DNA of 64,000 nt from Sulfuracidifex tepidarius (GTDB lineage Archaea > Thermoproteota > Thermoprotei_A > Sulfolobales > Sulfolobaceae): NCBI RefSeq assembly GCF_008326425.1, contig NZ_AP018929.1, positions 298,875 to 362,874 of the forward strand, given 5' to 3'. The notes under the pieces were generated by a model. The model saw only the letters and a program-made list of their open reading frames with translations, searched no databases and was not told where the DNA came from. Each line of letters begins with the position of its first letter. Position 1 is the first letter of the stretch. The translations under genes and the position numbers were made by a program. Shown here piece after piece: positions 27,300-37,461 of this stretch.

Positions 27300-29117
27300 C
27301 TAGAATGGAGGTTGTGCTTGAAGGGGATTGTAGAGGAGGTTTCCTACCAAGGGATTGTAGAAAGGCAAACTAGGAGACGCTGGAGAAGACATCCAGTATG
27401 TTATTATCATGAATACGATTCCGAAACCGAGTACCAAGGAATAGTAAGTTTTCTTGCTCACCCCATCCGCTTCGCTCAAGCTTCTCGAAGCCCTCATGCC
27501 AAGAAAGGTTCCGAAGACTATGATGAACTCCATGAGCGGAAGAACCCACCACTCTGCAGTAGCGTTAATCGGATTACTTCCCAGGGAATGAAGTACTCCT
27601 CCCCAGAAAGTCGAATAGATCCCTTTACTAGTGAGTCCTCCTCCCATGGGGTCTGTGATTTCATTCATTATCAACAGAGCTCCCCCCATGAGTTTGGGCA
27701 GGTTCCTCGCTAGAATCGTCGAGGCAAATATCGGTATCAGGGAATAGGACAAGCTTGTGAAAGCTAACTTGAAAGGAACAACCCTTTGAGCCCTCGCGGC
27801 CATGTAAACTACCACTATAGGTATTACGTTTATGACGGCGTAGTCTATAGGGTTCGGATAACCGTCATTAGAGTATCCATACCTTGATAGCCCTGGGGTC
27901 AACGCTTTAGACAAGTACGCCCACCCCATGAAATGGTTCAGCCATTGATCTATCATCGTATAGATAGGTAACGCATTCACGAACTGGAATAGGACAACTC
28001 CAAGCAATATGAGAACCGATAATCCGAGATCGAATCTCTTTCTACTGGCGTTAAGGTCGCTCAACCACGGAAACCTCTTGACGTTCCAATCTATGTTATC
28101 GTGAGGACACGCCTTGTAACAGTCTGAGGCTAAACCACACATAGGAGCAGTTTCCTTACTTCCTGGTGAAGCAAACCAAGGGCATCCGTGGCTCTCCTGG
28201 TTTCCCTTCATGCAATCCTTTGTAGTGCACGTCCTGCATTTCTCAGGATCCTTAGCTCTGAAAGTACCCAACGGAGAAATCATGGTAGTTAGTGCCAGAG
28301 GAGCACTCAGGGGACACATAGTCCTACAGAAAGTCCTATCCTGAAAGACGAGAGTAATGAAAAGCTCTAACGCAGCTATGTATATCAGGACTACTGAAGT
28401 TAACTCAGGTATACCCGGACCGCCGATGTTATAGAACTCCTCCACCCACGTGAGAATTGAGAACCCTATCGCTGAGTAAAGGATAGTAGAATACTTTAGA
28501 GGCCACCTCAGGTTGAGTCCTAGTTTTCTCCCTATCTTCCATGGATGTCCTCTGTGAAGCCATTCAGCCTGCCCGCTGAAAGGACAAGTTTGGCACCAAG
28601 TCCTCCCGTTTGCTACCCAGGTCAATGCCCATAACAGGGGAAACCACAGGAACCAACTTATGTCGGAGGCGAAGTTGACCAAGCTTATTCCTGCAGGGTC
28701 AATTCCTTGATATCCGACAATGCCCACTACCATCACTACGTAGAACACCAAGAAGCTCGGAAATACGATCAAGAAATGTGCCCACTTCTTCTTGAAGAAC
28801 TTTCCCAACTTGCCTTGTAACATGGATGGCTTATGTTCGCATGTTTCCCTCCTCAAGGTAGCTCTTGACCTCGATGGTGCAAATATCCACGAGTTACTGT
28901 TCGATTTCACTGTCAAATCCAAAGTCAGGTTCACTCCCAGTATGGTCAGTGCAGTGGTGAAAACTAACATGCCTGACTCGATCATCAACACGTTGCTCAG
29001 TAAGGTTGAAATCCAAGTGAACAAACCTGCAAAGATTGTGAATATTGCAGTGAAAAAATTGAACTTTCTTTGATGATTTTTTAATCTATTTAAAGATTTA
29101 TATTCAACTTTCTCCAT
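27300..29117 (-). CDS. Membrane polyferredoxin (NapH/CcoG-like) of the fox cluster
   Basis: A 605-residue integral membrane protein with about ten spans and several cysteine clusters. [18 protein letters not shown] and [17 protein letters not shown] are the paired CxxxCP motifs of NapH/RdxA-type proteins; [14 protein letters not shown] and [15 protein letters not shown] look like cytoplasmic-side [4Fe-4S] ligands. Proteins of this type pass electrons between quinol or outer donors and ferredoxins. In an iron oxidiser it could take part in the uphill path from ferrous iron to reduced carriers, together with the ferredoxin-CBS protein; that is inference. ATG 29117 has a GGTGATAAA ribosome site before it. 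The gene opens the leftward arm of the divergent cluster. Confidence 0.87.
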   Translation of the reverse strand: MEKVEYKSLNRLKNHQRKFNFFTAIFTIFAGLFTWISTLLSNVLMIESGMLVFTTALTILGVNLTLDLTVKSNSNSWIFAPSRSRATLRRETCEHKPSMLQGKLGKFFKKKWAHFLIVFPSFLVFYVVMVVGIVGYQGIDPAGISLVNFASDISWFLWFPLLWALTWVANGRTWCQTCPFSGQAEWLHRGHPWKIGRKLGLNLRWPLKYSTILYSAIGFSILTWVEEFYNIGGPGIPELTSVVLIYIAALELFITLVFQDRTFCRTMCPLSAPLALTTMISPLGTFRAKDPEKCRTCTTKDCMKGNQESHGCPWFASPGSKETAPMCGLASDCYKACPHDNIDWNVKRFPWLSDLNASRKRFDLGLSVLILLGVVLFQFVNALPIYTMIDQWLNHFMGWAYLSKALTPGLSRYGYSNDGYPNPIDYAVINVIPIVVVYMAARAQRVVPFKLAFTSLSYSLIPIFASTILARNLPKLMGGALLIMNEITDPMGGGLTSKGIYSTFWGGVLHSLGSNPINATAEWWVLPLMEFIIVFGTFLGMRASRSLSEADGVSKKTYYSLVLGFGIVFMIITYWMSSPASPSLPFYNPLVGNLLYNPLQAQPPF

Positions 29118-29468
29118 TTTATCACCATATTTATGAAAAATTTATACTGTTTATACATGACAGGTCCTATCGGTTACTGATGATTACAGTATAAAAAGAT
29201 TTCGATACTTTATTAATTTACCTTAATAATGATTATAAGTATTTTTTTGACTAAAGTCTAAGAAGGATCTAGTTCTACGTAAAGTTTTGAAGAGACCGCA
29301 GAACCCAGTTAAAGTAAATAAAGTGAGAACCTGCAAAATCTTTTACTTCAGTCTAAACAAATAAAGAAAATTTCTTTTATTTTTTTAAACTAAACAATGT
29401 AAACATGTTTTCATAAAAAACGCAAATCTTTTTAAGAACAAGTCCAACGTTTATCTTAAGGTGAAAAG
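29118..29468. promoter_or_regulatory. Divergent promoter region of the fox cluster
   Basis: This 351-bp AT-rich gap separates the leftward polyferredoxin operon from the rightward oxidase subunit II operon. On the plus side TCTTTTTAAG (29429-29438) is a TATA element about 30 nt before the subunit II start. On the minus side ATAAATTTTTCAT lies about 25 nt before the polyferredoxin leader. An AT-rich imperfect palindrome sits at 29359-29382. As the only gap serving both arms, it is the natural place for iron- or sulfur-dependent control. Confidence 0.6.
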
Positions 29469-30062
29469 GTGAAAAGAGGAACAGTAATAGCTCTATTTTT
29501 CGCACTTGTTATAATAGCGGCGTTATCTCTAGAAATACAATATAGCTCGTATGATTATATAGGTTACAATCCCACTAATAATGCAGGTGAGGGGGTTGTC
29601 CACGCTGCTTACGACAACGCACTGGGTTCTTATAAAGGGCCTTACGTGGTAATTTACGTAGAGGCTCAACAGTGGCACTGGGACTTCAATCCTCACCAAA
29701 GAACTAACACGAATATGACTGTAGTTCCAGTTGATGAACCAGTGCTGTTCGAAATACACAGTGTGGACGTCTTCCACGAGTTCTTCATTCAGTCAGCTGC
29801 AAGCAATTTCTCCCTAGGCTTCAACTTCGGTGCTGAGGCAGTACCGGGATATTATTCTTACATTGTGTTAGTATTTCCTAAACCAGGCTATTACCATGTT
29901 GCATGTGCTGAGTTCTGCGGACTTGCAGGAGTCGGTCTAGGGCATTCTTGGATGGTCGGTACTATATATGCTACTTCAAATGCAACTTTGGCTAGCGAAA
30001 TAACAGGAGGGGTAATGCCTACAGGCCAGTGGGATCCCCACGTGGTTAACGGTACAATTTGA
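29469..30062 (+). CDS. foxH: Heme-copper oxidase subunit II (FoxH-like)
   Basis: A 197-residue protein with one N-terminal span ([18 protein letters not shown]) and an outside cupredoxin domain. QWHWDF is the aromatic patch that passes electrons into CuA. CuA ligands are VFHEFF (His) and CAEFC (two Cys and the backbone Glu). The closing His and Met are in GHSWM, but the segment between CAEFCG and that His is five residues longer than the usual CGxxHxxM. The start is GTG 29469, with GGTGA directly before it. It leads the rightward arm and should form the electron entry point to subunit I. Confidence 0.88.
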   Translation: MKRGTVIALFFALVIIAALSLEIQYSSYDYIGYNPTNNAGEGVVHAAYDNALGSYKGPYVVIYVEAQQWHWDFNPHQRTNTNMTVVPVDEPVLFEIHSVDVFHEFFIQSAASNFSLGFNFGAEAVPGYYSYIVLVFPKPGYYHVACAEFCGLAGVGLGHSWMVGTIYATSNATLASEITGGVMPTGQWDPHVVNGTI

Positions 30063-30072
30063 GGTGATAACG

Positions 30073-30324
30073 ATGAACGGAAATAACTTTCTAAAATTCG
30101 TATCTATAGGTCTAGTTGTGGTTGGAATAATCCTAACAGTGTTCGGAACTACTACCTATATTTACCCAAGAGAACAGTTCGATGTGAACGGAATGATAGA
30201 AATAACTGGGAACAGCACACCCAATTATTTTGTCAATTTCATAGGACTAGCTATTCTTCTTTTCGGAGTGGGTGGTTTGATATCAGTAGTAGAATTACAA
30301 AGAATTGGAAAAGGGGTGGCGTAA
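30073..30324 (+). CDS. Small two-span membrane protein of the fox cluster
   Basis: Read from ATG 30073 (MNGNNFLKFVSIGLVVVGII) the protein has 83 residues with spans at about 8-28 and 53-72 and an outside loop with an N-x-S/T site. GGTGA at 30063-30067 lies five bases before this ATG, so the in-frame GTG at 30064 is rejected. It sits between oxidase subunit II and the CbsA-like gene; TAAATG joins it to the latter. Confidence 0.7.
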   Translation: MNGNNFLKFVSIGLVVVGIILTVFGTTTYIYPREQFDVNGMIEITGNSTPNYFVNFIGLAILLFGVGGLISVVELQRIGKGVA

Positions 30325-31923
30325 ATGGCTAACGGATACACGAAACTTTTGGCTCTAGGAGCTTTAGTTGTAATAGCAATACTTCTAGCTTCTTACGGTG
30401 CAGACTTCGCTCTCAACTCTGCCGCACAAGCTTCCAGCACTGTAACTGCTTACTACGTTCCTAATGCGTCTCCAGATCTAGGATCCCCCGGTTCAGCGTC
30501 TTTCTGGAGCACAATCCCTTGGACTAGTGTTCCTTTAGTTCCAACTATACCAGTTCCAGGAGGAATCGCAGGACATACCCATTTCGTTTACGTCAAGGCT
30601 GCGTGGACTTACGTTGATGGTACACCTTACATAATGATATTAATGAAGGCTAGGAATCACGGGTACATTTCCTGGATGGCGTGTGCAGAGAGGACTCCTA
30701 ACGGGAGAATATGGCAGCCCTTCTCCGAACTTCCTGCTGGTTGGTGGGTAGTGAACGTGTCCTACACGGAGAGCAACGAAAGTGTGGCTTCGTTGAGTTA
30801 TATACCACAGTCTCAACAAATACAATACCCACCGGGACAAGCTCTAGGTAACCCAATTCAGATCATAGTGCTTAACGAGAGCGGAAAGCTTGTAGGAGAG
30901 ATTTTAGGTGCAATAGGGCCTAAAGGAAACCCCTTGAATAACGGGAACCCAATCATGATAAAGTCGCTCAGCTTGAACTACAGCGGAACTATGATAACTT
31001 CACTATCACAATTCGTAAAGATGGGGCTCAATGGTACTACTTGGGCCCAAGGAGCTTACAATGAGTTTTATCCTGAGGACACGGCGAAGTATGTATCTCT
31101 GTTCTATAATTCCACTTATATGTATCCTGAGAGGTTCGCTATTCTATGGTCCCTCGGAGGAGCACCGAGTCAATGGTATCAAGTAGCATACACACCTCAC
31201 ATGATGCCCGGTACCACGGGTGCTATATCTGCAGGTTATGATGAGCTTTGGGTTCTTAACGATAATCCAAGGGCAAACAACACTCAAGACTTTGGATATC
31301 CCGGTCCTACTCTGTTCAGCAGAAACTCAACGCCTCCCTACACACATTACGCCTCTTACAGAGATCCGCTCAACTTGGGATATCTCCAGAACCAGGGGTT
31401 AATAGCAGACGCTTATGTTAATGGATCGTCAATCTACTACATTGGAGGAACTCCATTCGTAGGATTCCCATACCTTAACAATCCAGATTACAGTGCATGG
31501 AACCTCATGAACGGAAACTATAACGCCTCTAAACTCTGGGATCCATCTATAGTTGCTACAGGTTTAACATACAAGAACACACAGACAGGGACTTACTGGT
31601 ACGCTGAGTTCGTAAGGACCTTCTCTACCGTTGGAGTCTCTGACGGTCAGGGTATGTCACATTATCAAGTGCAACTATCTCCTGGGAAAACGTACCACGT
31701 AGCATTTGCAGTGTTCCAAGGAGGTGCAGGAGAATCTGTTGACTTCAAGTCCATATCGTTCTGGTATAACCTCTACATACAGCCGGCATCTTCGTCGTCA
31801 TCCTACGTTCCTCTACTACCGTTGCTCGTATCTCTTGCTATAGTTCCCGTCATTCCCGTGGCGATGAAGTCTCTGGGATTCTCCTTCATAAGGGCGTTCA
31901 AGAATGAGAGAAATAAATTCTAA
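30325..31923 (+). CDS. CbsA-like cytochrome b558/566 subunit
   Basis: A 532-residue surface cytochrome with an N-terminal span ([19 protein letters not shown]), a large outside domain with many N-glycosylation sites and a C-terminal span ([18 protein letters not shown]). The segment [20 protein letters not shown] and [20 protein letters not shown] belong to the ethylbenzene-dehydrogenase-gamma-like heme b domain of CbsA. In Sulfolobus acidocaldarius CbsA is a highly glycosylated outward-facing cytochrome paired with CbsB. Here it is encoded between oxidase subunit II and a CbsB-like protein, so it may be the acceptor of electrons from iron at the surface. In the fox nomenclature I believe this is foxC, but I am not certain. 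Confidence 0.83.
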   Translation: MANGYTKLLALGALVVIAILLASYGADFALNSAAQASSTVTAYYVPNASPDLGSPGSASFWSTIPWTSVPLVPTIPVPGGIAGHTHFVYVKAAWTYVDGTPYIMILMKARNHGYISWMACAERTPNGRIWQPFSELPAGWWVVNVSYTESNESVASLSYIPQSQQIQYPPGQALGNPIQIIVLNESGKLVGEILGAIGPKGNPLNNGNPIMIKSLSLNYSGTMITSLSQFVKMGLNGTTWAQGAYNEFYPEDTAKYVSLFYNSTYMYPERFAILWSLGGAPSQWYQVAYTPHMMPGTTGAISAGYDELWVLNDNPRANNTQDFGYPGPTLFSRNSTPPYTHYASYRDPLNLGYLQNQGLIADAYVNGSSIYYIGGTPFVGFPYLNNPDYSAWNLMNGNYNASKLWDPSIVATGLTYKNTQTGTYWYAEFVRTFSTVGVSDGQGMSHYQVQLSPGKTYHVAFAVFQGGAGESVDFKSISFWYNLYIQPASSSSSYVPLLPLLVSLAIVPVIPVAMKSLGFSFIRAFKNERNKF

Positions 31924-32881
31924 TTCTTTTAATATATCCCTTTTTTTATCCGTTTACATTATAGCACAGTTTCTAGAATTATTCTTTAATAGAGAATTTC
32001 TTGTCTCAGTTCTTCCTTTCGGGCTCGCCGGAATCTCGGTAACTACGGTAGAGCCTTACCTACACTTCGCTTATGTGGTAGGAGGAGCTTCTTACGTCAT
32101 TCTCTTGATCCTTCAGCCGGTTCTCCTAGCCTACTCTGTAATCTACCTCAAGGGGTGGGGTAGGGCTCTCTTAACTTCAGTCTTAGCTTCTACCGTTGGT
32201 CTAGACTTGATTCATATCGCTGTAGGCATAAACAACACTTCTTTCAATGTGCCTTATATCTTTTCACTGATTTATGTTGCTCTCATTGTAGCGTCGAGCT
32301 TTTACCTAGTGGAGAAGAGCGGTAGAAGGAGTATCTATCTCCTCATGGTTCCGGACGTCATAGCGTTTTCCTTCCTCTCCTTCGCGTGGATGGATCAGAT
32401 GGTAGGAAACTCCATCGCTGGAATCATATCGGGATATAGCGGATTCATTCTCGCCTATGCGGTAATTTTTGCCGGAGCGTCATTCGTCATAATGGAGAGT
32501 AAGAAGACGAGTTGGAAGAGTGTTATACCCTTCTTCTTGGTTGGTGCATTAGTGTCGATAGCTACCGTGTTAAACATCATACCTGGGTGGGGCTTCGCTA
32601 TTGGGGTAGCTTTCCCTTACATATTCGGAATTTTAGGAGTTACTGACTGGATGCCCCCGGTGATTTTCTTCCTGGCGTTCCTCACCTTGGGAGTAGCCAT
32701 TGGCTTGAGGAAGAACGACTACCCACTCTTCCTCGGATCTGTGTCACTTATGGCAGGAACTGTGATTTTCGACTCAATACCATTGACAGTCTACATGTTA
32801 GCCCCTCTAATGGCATCACTTATTATGATGATATCGAAAGCTAACATGGAGAAGAAAGCGGAAGTTCAACTCTCCAAATAG
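31904..32881 (+). CDS. CbsB-like multispan membrane protein
   Basis: A 325-residue protein with about nine spans. It starts at ATG 31904, inside the last codons of the CbsA-like gene (20-bp overlap), which marks strong coupling. The order CbsA then hydrophobic CbsB is that of the Sulfolobus cytochrome b558/566 operon, where CbsB is thought to anchor CbsA. No heme-binding His pair can be assigned with confidence; His residues occur at [10 protein letters not shown] and LIHIAVGI. The tail is charged ([12 protein letters not shown]). Confidence 0.78.
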   Translation: MREINSNSFNISLFLSVYIIAQFLELFFNREFLVSVLPFGLAGISVTTVEPYLHFAYVVGGASYVILLILQPVLLAYSVIYLKGWGRALLTSVLASTVGLDLIHIAVGINNTSFNVPYIFSLIYVALIVASSFYLVEKSGRRSIYLLMVPDVIAFSFLSFAWMDQMVGNSIAGIISGYSGFILAYAVIFAGASFVIMESKKTSWKSVIPFFLVGALVSIATVLNIIPGWGFAIGVAFPYIFGILGVTDWMPPVIFFLAFLTLGVAIGLRKNDYPLFLGSVSLMAGTVIFDSIPLTVYMLAPLMASLIMMISKANMEKKAEVQLSK

Positions 32882-32955
32882 ATCCTCTTCCTTTCTTTCA
32901 ATTCTACGCTTAAAATGGGTAAAAGCTTAAATCCATTTATTTTAGGCTTTTCATA

Positions 32956-34533
32956 ATGCAAATTAAAAAAAGTATTTTATTATATATATTGGTAATTATG
33001 ATCGTTGTTGCCGCTGTTGCAGGTTTTTTAATAGGTGAGAGGGCAACAACGTCACCTCAAGCTTCCACTACTATTGTTACTTCGTCTACAACTTCCACAG
33101 TAACTGAAAGCGTGGGATATATAGGAGACCCGCCCGCCAGTGTAGGAAACGGAGAAGATTACCTGATTAATCCCGTTTTCCCTGCGCACACAATTGCGTC
33201 ACAGTACGGTTACGTAACTTACGGGAACGGAAGAGTCTTCATAGGAGGGCTGTATTCGTCGGGAAACGGATACCTTGCAGGGGCTAAGGGAGCTGCCGTC
33301 ATAGCTTCCATGTTTGCAGGTCAACCTCTAACTTCTTACGATTATTATTTGTATATCACAGCCCCGTCTCCTATAAACGTTGGAGGAGCAGTGAAGACTG
33401 ATTCCGCTACAGTGATGTTCTTAGCATCCATGCTGGGACAGGAGTCCTATCTGAACAAATCAATGTACTTCCTAGGCGACGTTGGTCTGGAAGGGTATAT
33501 GTATTCAACAGGAGTAGTTTATCAAAGGATAGTGCAACTAAACCAAGGCGGGATATACTATCTAGTTGTCCCTAAGATGATGGCCTTGGCTGAAGGGCAG
33601 AACTATCAAATGGCGCAAGAGTATGCTAAACAACACAACGAAACTCTGTACACCGTCTGTGACATACCTCAGATCTATGAGATAGAGACGTCCCAACAAG
33701 TACCCCAAGCTCACGGATATATCGATTTTCAGGCAAACCTGAGCTCAGGTTATGAAGCTATGGTCCAAGTATATAACGAGTTCTACGCTCATGCTAATTC
33801 GTCTGAGAAAGGAAAAGCGAACCAATACTATCAAGAAGCCCAGAAGCTTGCATCTGAAGGAGACTACTTCCAGTTCTACGTCCCTAATAACCCCATGGTG
33901 ATGGCGTTGGAGAGCGTGTATAACGGTTCCCCTATTGGACTCATAAACGAAGCAGAGACCCACGCAGAGGAAAGTTATAATTTGTGGGCAATAGAGACCT
34001 CAGCTGAGGCTGAATACCTCTATCATGGAAACCTTAGCGACATGATGGACTCTATAGCGTGGGCTGGTCTCAGCATTTCACTGAGTGCAGGGCCTACCAT
34101 AACTCCCTATGGCTTATACCAAGGAGTCTACAACGCGTACGTGATGGACATGTATGCTGCTGAATACTATGACGCTATAACGGGTTCCTCTTACGGTAAT
34201 GTGAGCCTCCTGACCGACGTGATGAATAACCCTAACCTACTTTACGATTACGGTTTCTTAGCGAACTACTATGCCACACTAGCTATGAACCTGAGCAATT
34301 ACTTCATTAAACAGCTTAACTCTACGGCACAAGGAATTGTGGAATCTTCTATACAACATTACATGGAGAATGAGGTCTCGTCCTTACAGAGTCAGGCTGC
34401 ATACTTTGATGGACCATCCTTAGTCGGTTACATATTAATGAACGATGGAAGCACCTATTCACTGTATCATGCAATGCCTTTCATCAGAATGAGCGAAAAC
34501 ACCGAAGAGCTAACATGGTACAATGCAGTATAG
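32956..34533 (+). CDS. Lon-like (S16, COG1750 type) secreted protein, probably inactive
   Basis: The 525 residues begin with a membrane anchor ([20 protein letters not shown]) and a Thr/Ser-rich linker. The segment from [10 protein letters not shown] through [44 protein letters not shown] and [10 protein letters not shown] follows the archaeal outside Lon-like proteases. The catalytic Ser loop (GGPSAG in the family) reads GGAVKT, and the family's Lys (GGxxEK) reads GVVYQR, so both dyad residues appear replaced. The second half is helical with several Tyr-rich segments. It closes the rightward fox transcript, 75 bp after the CbsB-like gene. A scaffold or chaperone role in assembly is possible. 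Confidence 0.65.
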   Translation: MQIKKSILLYILVIMIVVAAVAGFLIGERATTSPQASTTIVTSSTTSTVTESVGYIGDPPASVGNGEDYLINPVFPAHTIASQYGYVTYGNGRVFIGGLYSSGNGYLAGAKGAAVIASMFAGQPLTSYDYYLYITAPSPINVGGAVKTDSATVMFLASMLGQESYLNKSMYFLGDVGLEGYMYSTGVVYQRIVQLNQGGIYYLVVPKMMALAEGQNYQMAQEYAKQHNETLYTVCDIPQIYEIETSQQVPQAHGYIDFQANLSSGYEAMVQVYNEFYAHANSSEKGKANQYYQEAQKLASEGDYFQFYVPNNPMVMALESVYNGSPIGLINEAETHAEESYNLWAIETSAEAEYLYHGNLSDMMDSIAWAGLSISLSAGPTITPYGLYQGVYNAYVMDMYAAEYYDAITGSSYGNVSLLTDVMNNPNLLYDYGFLANYYATLAMNLSNYFIKQLNSTAQGIVESSIQHYMENEVSSLQSQAAYFDGPSLVGYILMNDGSTYSLYHAMPFIRMSENTEELTWYNAV

Positions 34534-34811
34534 GGGAAGAAGACTTTTCTTTCTTGAAAACATAGAGAGGAAAGATCTCATATCATTTTTCCCTTTCTTT
34601 TTAAAATGTGTAGGACGACTTTATTTATCTCTAAGCCTAAAGATTTTTCCCTTAATTTAATGAATGAATCAATGTATATGCCTTTCTTTACTCATTTAAT
34701 TTATAAAATAGAGATACATAGAAGGAAAAGAAAACAGAACTTTACTCTATTTCTCTCGATTACAAAATCATCATCAAATTAATGAAAAAAGAAAAATGCA
34801 TATAAATAGCG

Positions 34812-35411
34812 TTAGAAGAGCCTGTACCCGCAGGATGGACAGAACCTAGCATTAGGTGGTAAAGGAGATGAGCATGAAGGGCATGTTGACTGACGGTATG
34901 GCTGTTGATAGGATGGTTGATAAGGGTTTTGCTGATAAGGCTGCTGATAAGGGTTTTGAGTTCCGTAACCGTAAGGGTTATTGAACTGCTGATTGCTGCC
35001 GTAAGGGTTATTGCCGTACATGTTTACCTGTCCAGAATACACAAGCCTTTCTATTTCACTCATAACTTGTCTCTCTATCTCCAAGTTCCAAATCTCTTCA
35101 ATTCCCTCGACTACAGCAAGAGGGGTTAAGACTAGGTACGCTATAACGTCTTCTGCCACGTCAGTGCCTACTATCCAGTCAGCTAAACCTATGTTGACGT
35201 TCAAAGATCCCATCCCACTGCTCATCCTTACGGTGAAAGCCCTATTAGCTCCAAATATAGTCCTCAGGATCCCGGTCTTCTTAGCTTGAACCACGGCAGA
35301 GTTCCCGCTTACGAAGTTCTGAGTGTGGTAGCCTTTTCCCTGCAGATAAAAATCTATGCTTTGAGCCAAGGCTTGGAGGTTAACATTAACTCCGTTGAAT
35401 GTCTTGTCCAT
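34812..35411 (-). CDS. Zinc-ribbon protein with Gln/Pro/Tyr-rich linker
   Basis: A 199-residue protein. The N-terminal 125 residues form an alpha/beta domain (VNVNLQALAQSIDFYLQGKG ... FTVRMSSGMGSLNVNIGLAD) of a kind seen in many Sulfolobales small proteins of unknown role. A linker built of NPYQQ/PYQQ repeats follows. The end is a classic zinc ribbon, CPSCSSPLPPNARFCPSCGYRLF. No partner gene overlaps it. The zinc ribbon may bind protein or nucleic acid. Confidence 0.8.
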   Translation of the reverse strand: MDKTFNGVNVNLQALAQSIDFYLQGKGYHTQNFVSGNSAVVQAKKTGILRTIFGANRAFTVRMSSGMGSLNVNIGLADWIVGTDVAEDVIAYLVLTPLAVVEGIEEIWNLEIERQVMSEIERLVYSGQVNMYGNNPYGSNQQFNNPYGYGTQNPYQQPYQQNPYQPSYQQPYRQSTCPSCSSPLPPNARFCPSCGYRLF

Positions 35412-35828
35412 GAGTACCTTTCTGCTCTGACTATAATTTATCTCTATGGGTTCTTAAAATTTAGCTGTAATGGGAGATTCAATCCGGAGCGCTTCCTTGT
35501 GCACTTCTTTGTAAAATCAATGACTTTCGCTGAGGAGATCATGTTACGATTAGGTTTACATGCCTCAAAGGGAATAGTTGAGAGATGAAGGAGATCTTTA
35601 AATAAGACAACTTGTTTATCCCCGAGCCTGTAGCCGAAACTGATACCCCACTCAAGAGTTGAAACCCTTTTAACACACTGATGATGCGTTCTAGGAAGGA
35701 AGAAGGTCGTTATAAAGAAAAGTGCAAAAACAAAAATTAATATAGGTTGTCCTAATCAAAAATACGCAACTACATATGATCTCTCATCATCAAATGATAT
35801 TATATAGCATGTAAATAGATTAATTTGC
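35412..35828. other. Intergenic region, 417 bp
   Basis: Divergent spacer between the zinc-ribbon and TPR genes. TATTATATAGC and TAAATAGATT before 35829 are TATA-like elements for the plus-strand gene. A plus-strand frame to 35588 has no ATG of its own outside the opposite gene and no family likeness. No RNA gene recognised. Confidence 0.45.
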
Positions 35829-36650
35829 ATGGACATTGCATATATAGAGGATCTGGTCTATTACGGGAAATACGACGTAGCTCTACCCTTGATTCTAAGG
35901 GAAGAGAAAGAGGAGAAGTCGGCAGAGCTGGAATTCTTGAAAGGCATTTGCCTCAGAGAGACAGGGGACCCCATCGGAGCTATTTCCTGTTTCAAAGAAG
36001 CCGAGTCCATGGGTATGGAGAACAGGAAGAGGCTCTACCACGAAATAGCTTGGACTTACCTTAAGATGGGGAAAAGGGAAGAGGCAATAGAAGCGCTCAA
36101 AAAGGTAGAGGACCCTGAAGTCTTGGTGGAGGAAGCCGAGATTTTCGAGGAGTCGGGAGACGTGAACAAGGCAGAGGAAATAGTAGATTCTTTGCTGAGC
36201 TCTTCACCGTCCCTTAATGCATATCTCAAGAAAGCACAGATCATGGTGAGGCGTGGAGACATGGACGGGGCAATAAAGTTGCTCAGGGAGGTGAAAGACG
36301 AGAGGGCTGACGTAATAGCTAACTTCCTCGAGATAGTTTCAGGGAGATCGAGCTCCATGAAGGGAAACGAGAATTTTCTACCATACGTTGTAGGACTGTC
36401 TATCTCTTACGCTATGAGGGGAGAGCTTGATAAAGCAGAGGACGAGGCTAAGAGGGCAGTCTCACTCGATCCTTACTCTCCTCTTTTGCACACAGTTTAC
36501 GGGGTAATCCTCCTCCTCCGCGGTAAAGACGGGGACGACGAGTTAAGGAAGGGAAAGGAATGGAGGGAGCCCTCTTACATGAAGGAAGGAATTAGCATGG
36601 AAGGAATTAAGTTTCTAATTGACGAAATGATGAGAGACTTGGTCGGCTGA
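35829..36650 (+). CDS. Tetratricopeptide-repeat protein
   Basis: The 273-residue protein is built of helical pairs typical of TPRs: LEFLKGICLRETGDPIGAIS, LYHEIAWTYLKMGKREEAIE, VEEAEIFEESGDVNKAEEIV, NAYLKKAQIMVRRGDMDGAI and ISYAMRGELDKAEDEAKRAV, the last followed by SLDPYSPLLHTVYGVILLLR. It has no membrane segment and no other domain. TPR arrays act as protein-binding scaffolds; no partner is indicated by the neighbours. Start ATG 35829 follows an AT-rich promoter. Confidence 0.88.
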   Translation: MDIAYIEDLVYYGKYDVALPLILREEKEEKSAELEFLKGICLRETGDPIGAISCFKEAESMGMENRKRLYHEIAWTYLKMGKREEAIEALKKVEDPEVLVEEAEIFEESGDVNKAEEIVDSLLSSSPSLNAYLKKAQIMVRRGDMDGAIKLLREVKDERADVIANFLEIVSGRSSSMKGNENFLPYVVGLSISYAMRGELDKAEDEAKRAVSLDPYSPLLHTVYGVILLLRGKDGDDELRKGKEWREPSYMKEGISMEGIKFLIDEMMRDLVG

Positions 36651-36813
36651 CCTAGACCTGGTGACATGTAGTGTCAGCCAGCTTATAAGTCATGGAAAGA
36701 GAGACGTTGGTGAAAGTTTGCAAAAAGATGGAATCGGGAGGGTTAGAGAAAAATAGTAAAGGAAAAATCCACACAATACTAAATGAGGAGAAAAAGCTAA
36801 TGAAAAAAGTTTC

Positions 36814-37161
36814 TTAGAAGTTAAGTACTTCGTATCCCTTAGACACTAAATCAGCTAGGACTGGTCCTATCATTGTCACATTGAGTGTTTGAACTTGCTT
36901 TAACTTATCAGTTATCTTCATACTATCTCCAACTACTTGGCACGCCATTGGTTTCTCCCCTAGATCTGAGAAGTTCTTGATCATATCCATGATCTCCTTG
37001 TCGTTCTCAGCTATCATTTGTTCACTAGGACCGAAGAACATGACCTTTATGTCATCAAAAAGGTGTTTCTGTTTCCCTACTACTGCTAGGTTTAGACCAG
37101 CTAACACTTTGGCTTTCTGGTCTTTACCCGAGTTTATCATGATGAGGATATTTTTTGCCAT
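36814..37161 (-). CDS. DsrE/F-like sulfur-relay protein
   Basis: The 115 residues have the DsrE fold pattern: strand NILIMINSG, helix AGLNLAVVGKQ, strand IKVMFFGPSE and a conserved cysteine in KPMACQVVGDS, then a C-terminal LADLVSKGYEVLNF strand. DsrE-type proteins carry persulfide sulfur on that cysteine in thiol relays. In sulfur-metabolising Sulfolobales they often accompany hdr and tusA genes; none lies beside this copy. Confidence 0.8.
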   Translation of the reverse strand: MAKNILIMINSGKDQKAKVLAGLNLAVVGKQKHLFDDIKVMFFGPSEQMIAENDKEIMDMIKNFSDLGEKPMACQVVGDSMKITDKLKQVQTLNVTMIGPVLADLVSKGYEVLNF

Positions 37162-37461
37162 GCAAAGGAAATGTCTTGGACATTGAAAAAGTATCTTATC
37201 ATGAATATGGCTAGAAAAGCTCTTTAACTAGCTTACGTAAATTATTAGGTCATTAAAATTAGATTTCACGGTAAAAATAGAGGATTTGGATACTTAACTG
37301 AGAGGTCTGTAAATATTAAAGTGAACAATATGAGACTTCAGAACAGTTTTTTATCTGATAACGGCATAGAACAATAGAACAAACAGAGTCCTTTTGATTC
37401 CCTCGAGTATTTCCATGCAAAAATACCTTTCATTTTTAAGCTAGTGTACAATCAATAACTC

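Noticed and set aside
29359..29382. AT-rich palindrome in the fox promoter region as an operator
   Set aside because: Four of 24 positions mismatch and the DNA is almost pure A/T, so chance symmetry is likely.
35286..35588. Plus-strand 100-codon frame opposite the zinc-ribbon gene
   Set aside because: Most of it is antisense to a well-supported gene; only the tail is free and shows no known motif.
35670..35720. Possible C/D-box small RNA (CTGATGATG)
   Set aside because: No matching D box or terminal stem follows at a suitable distance.
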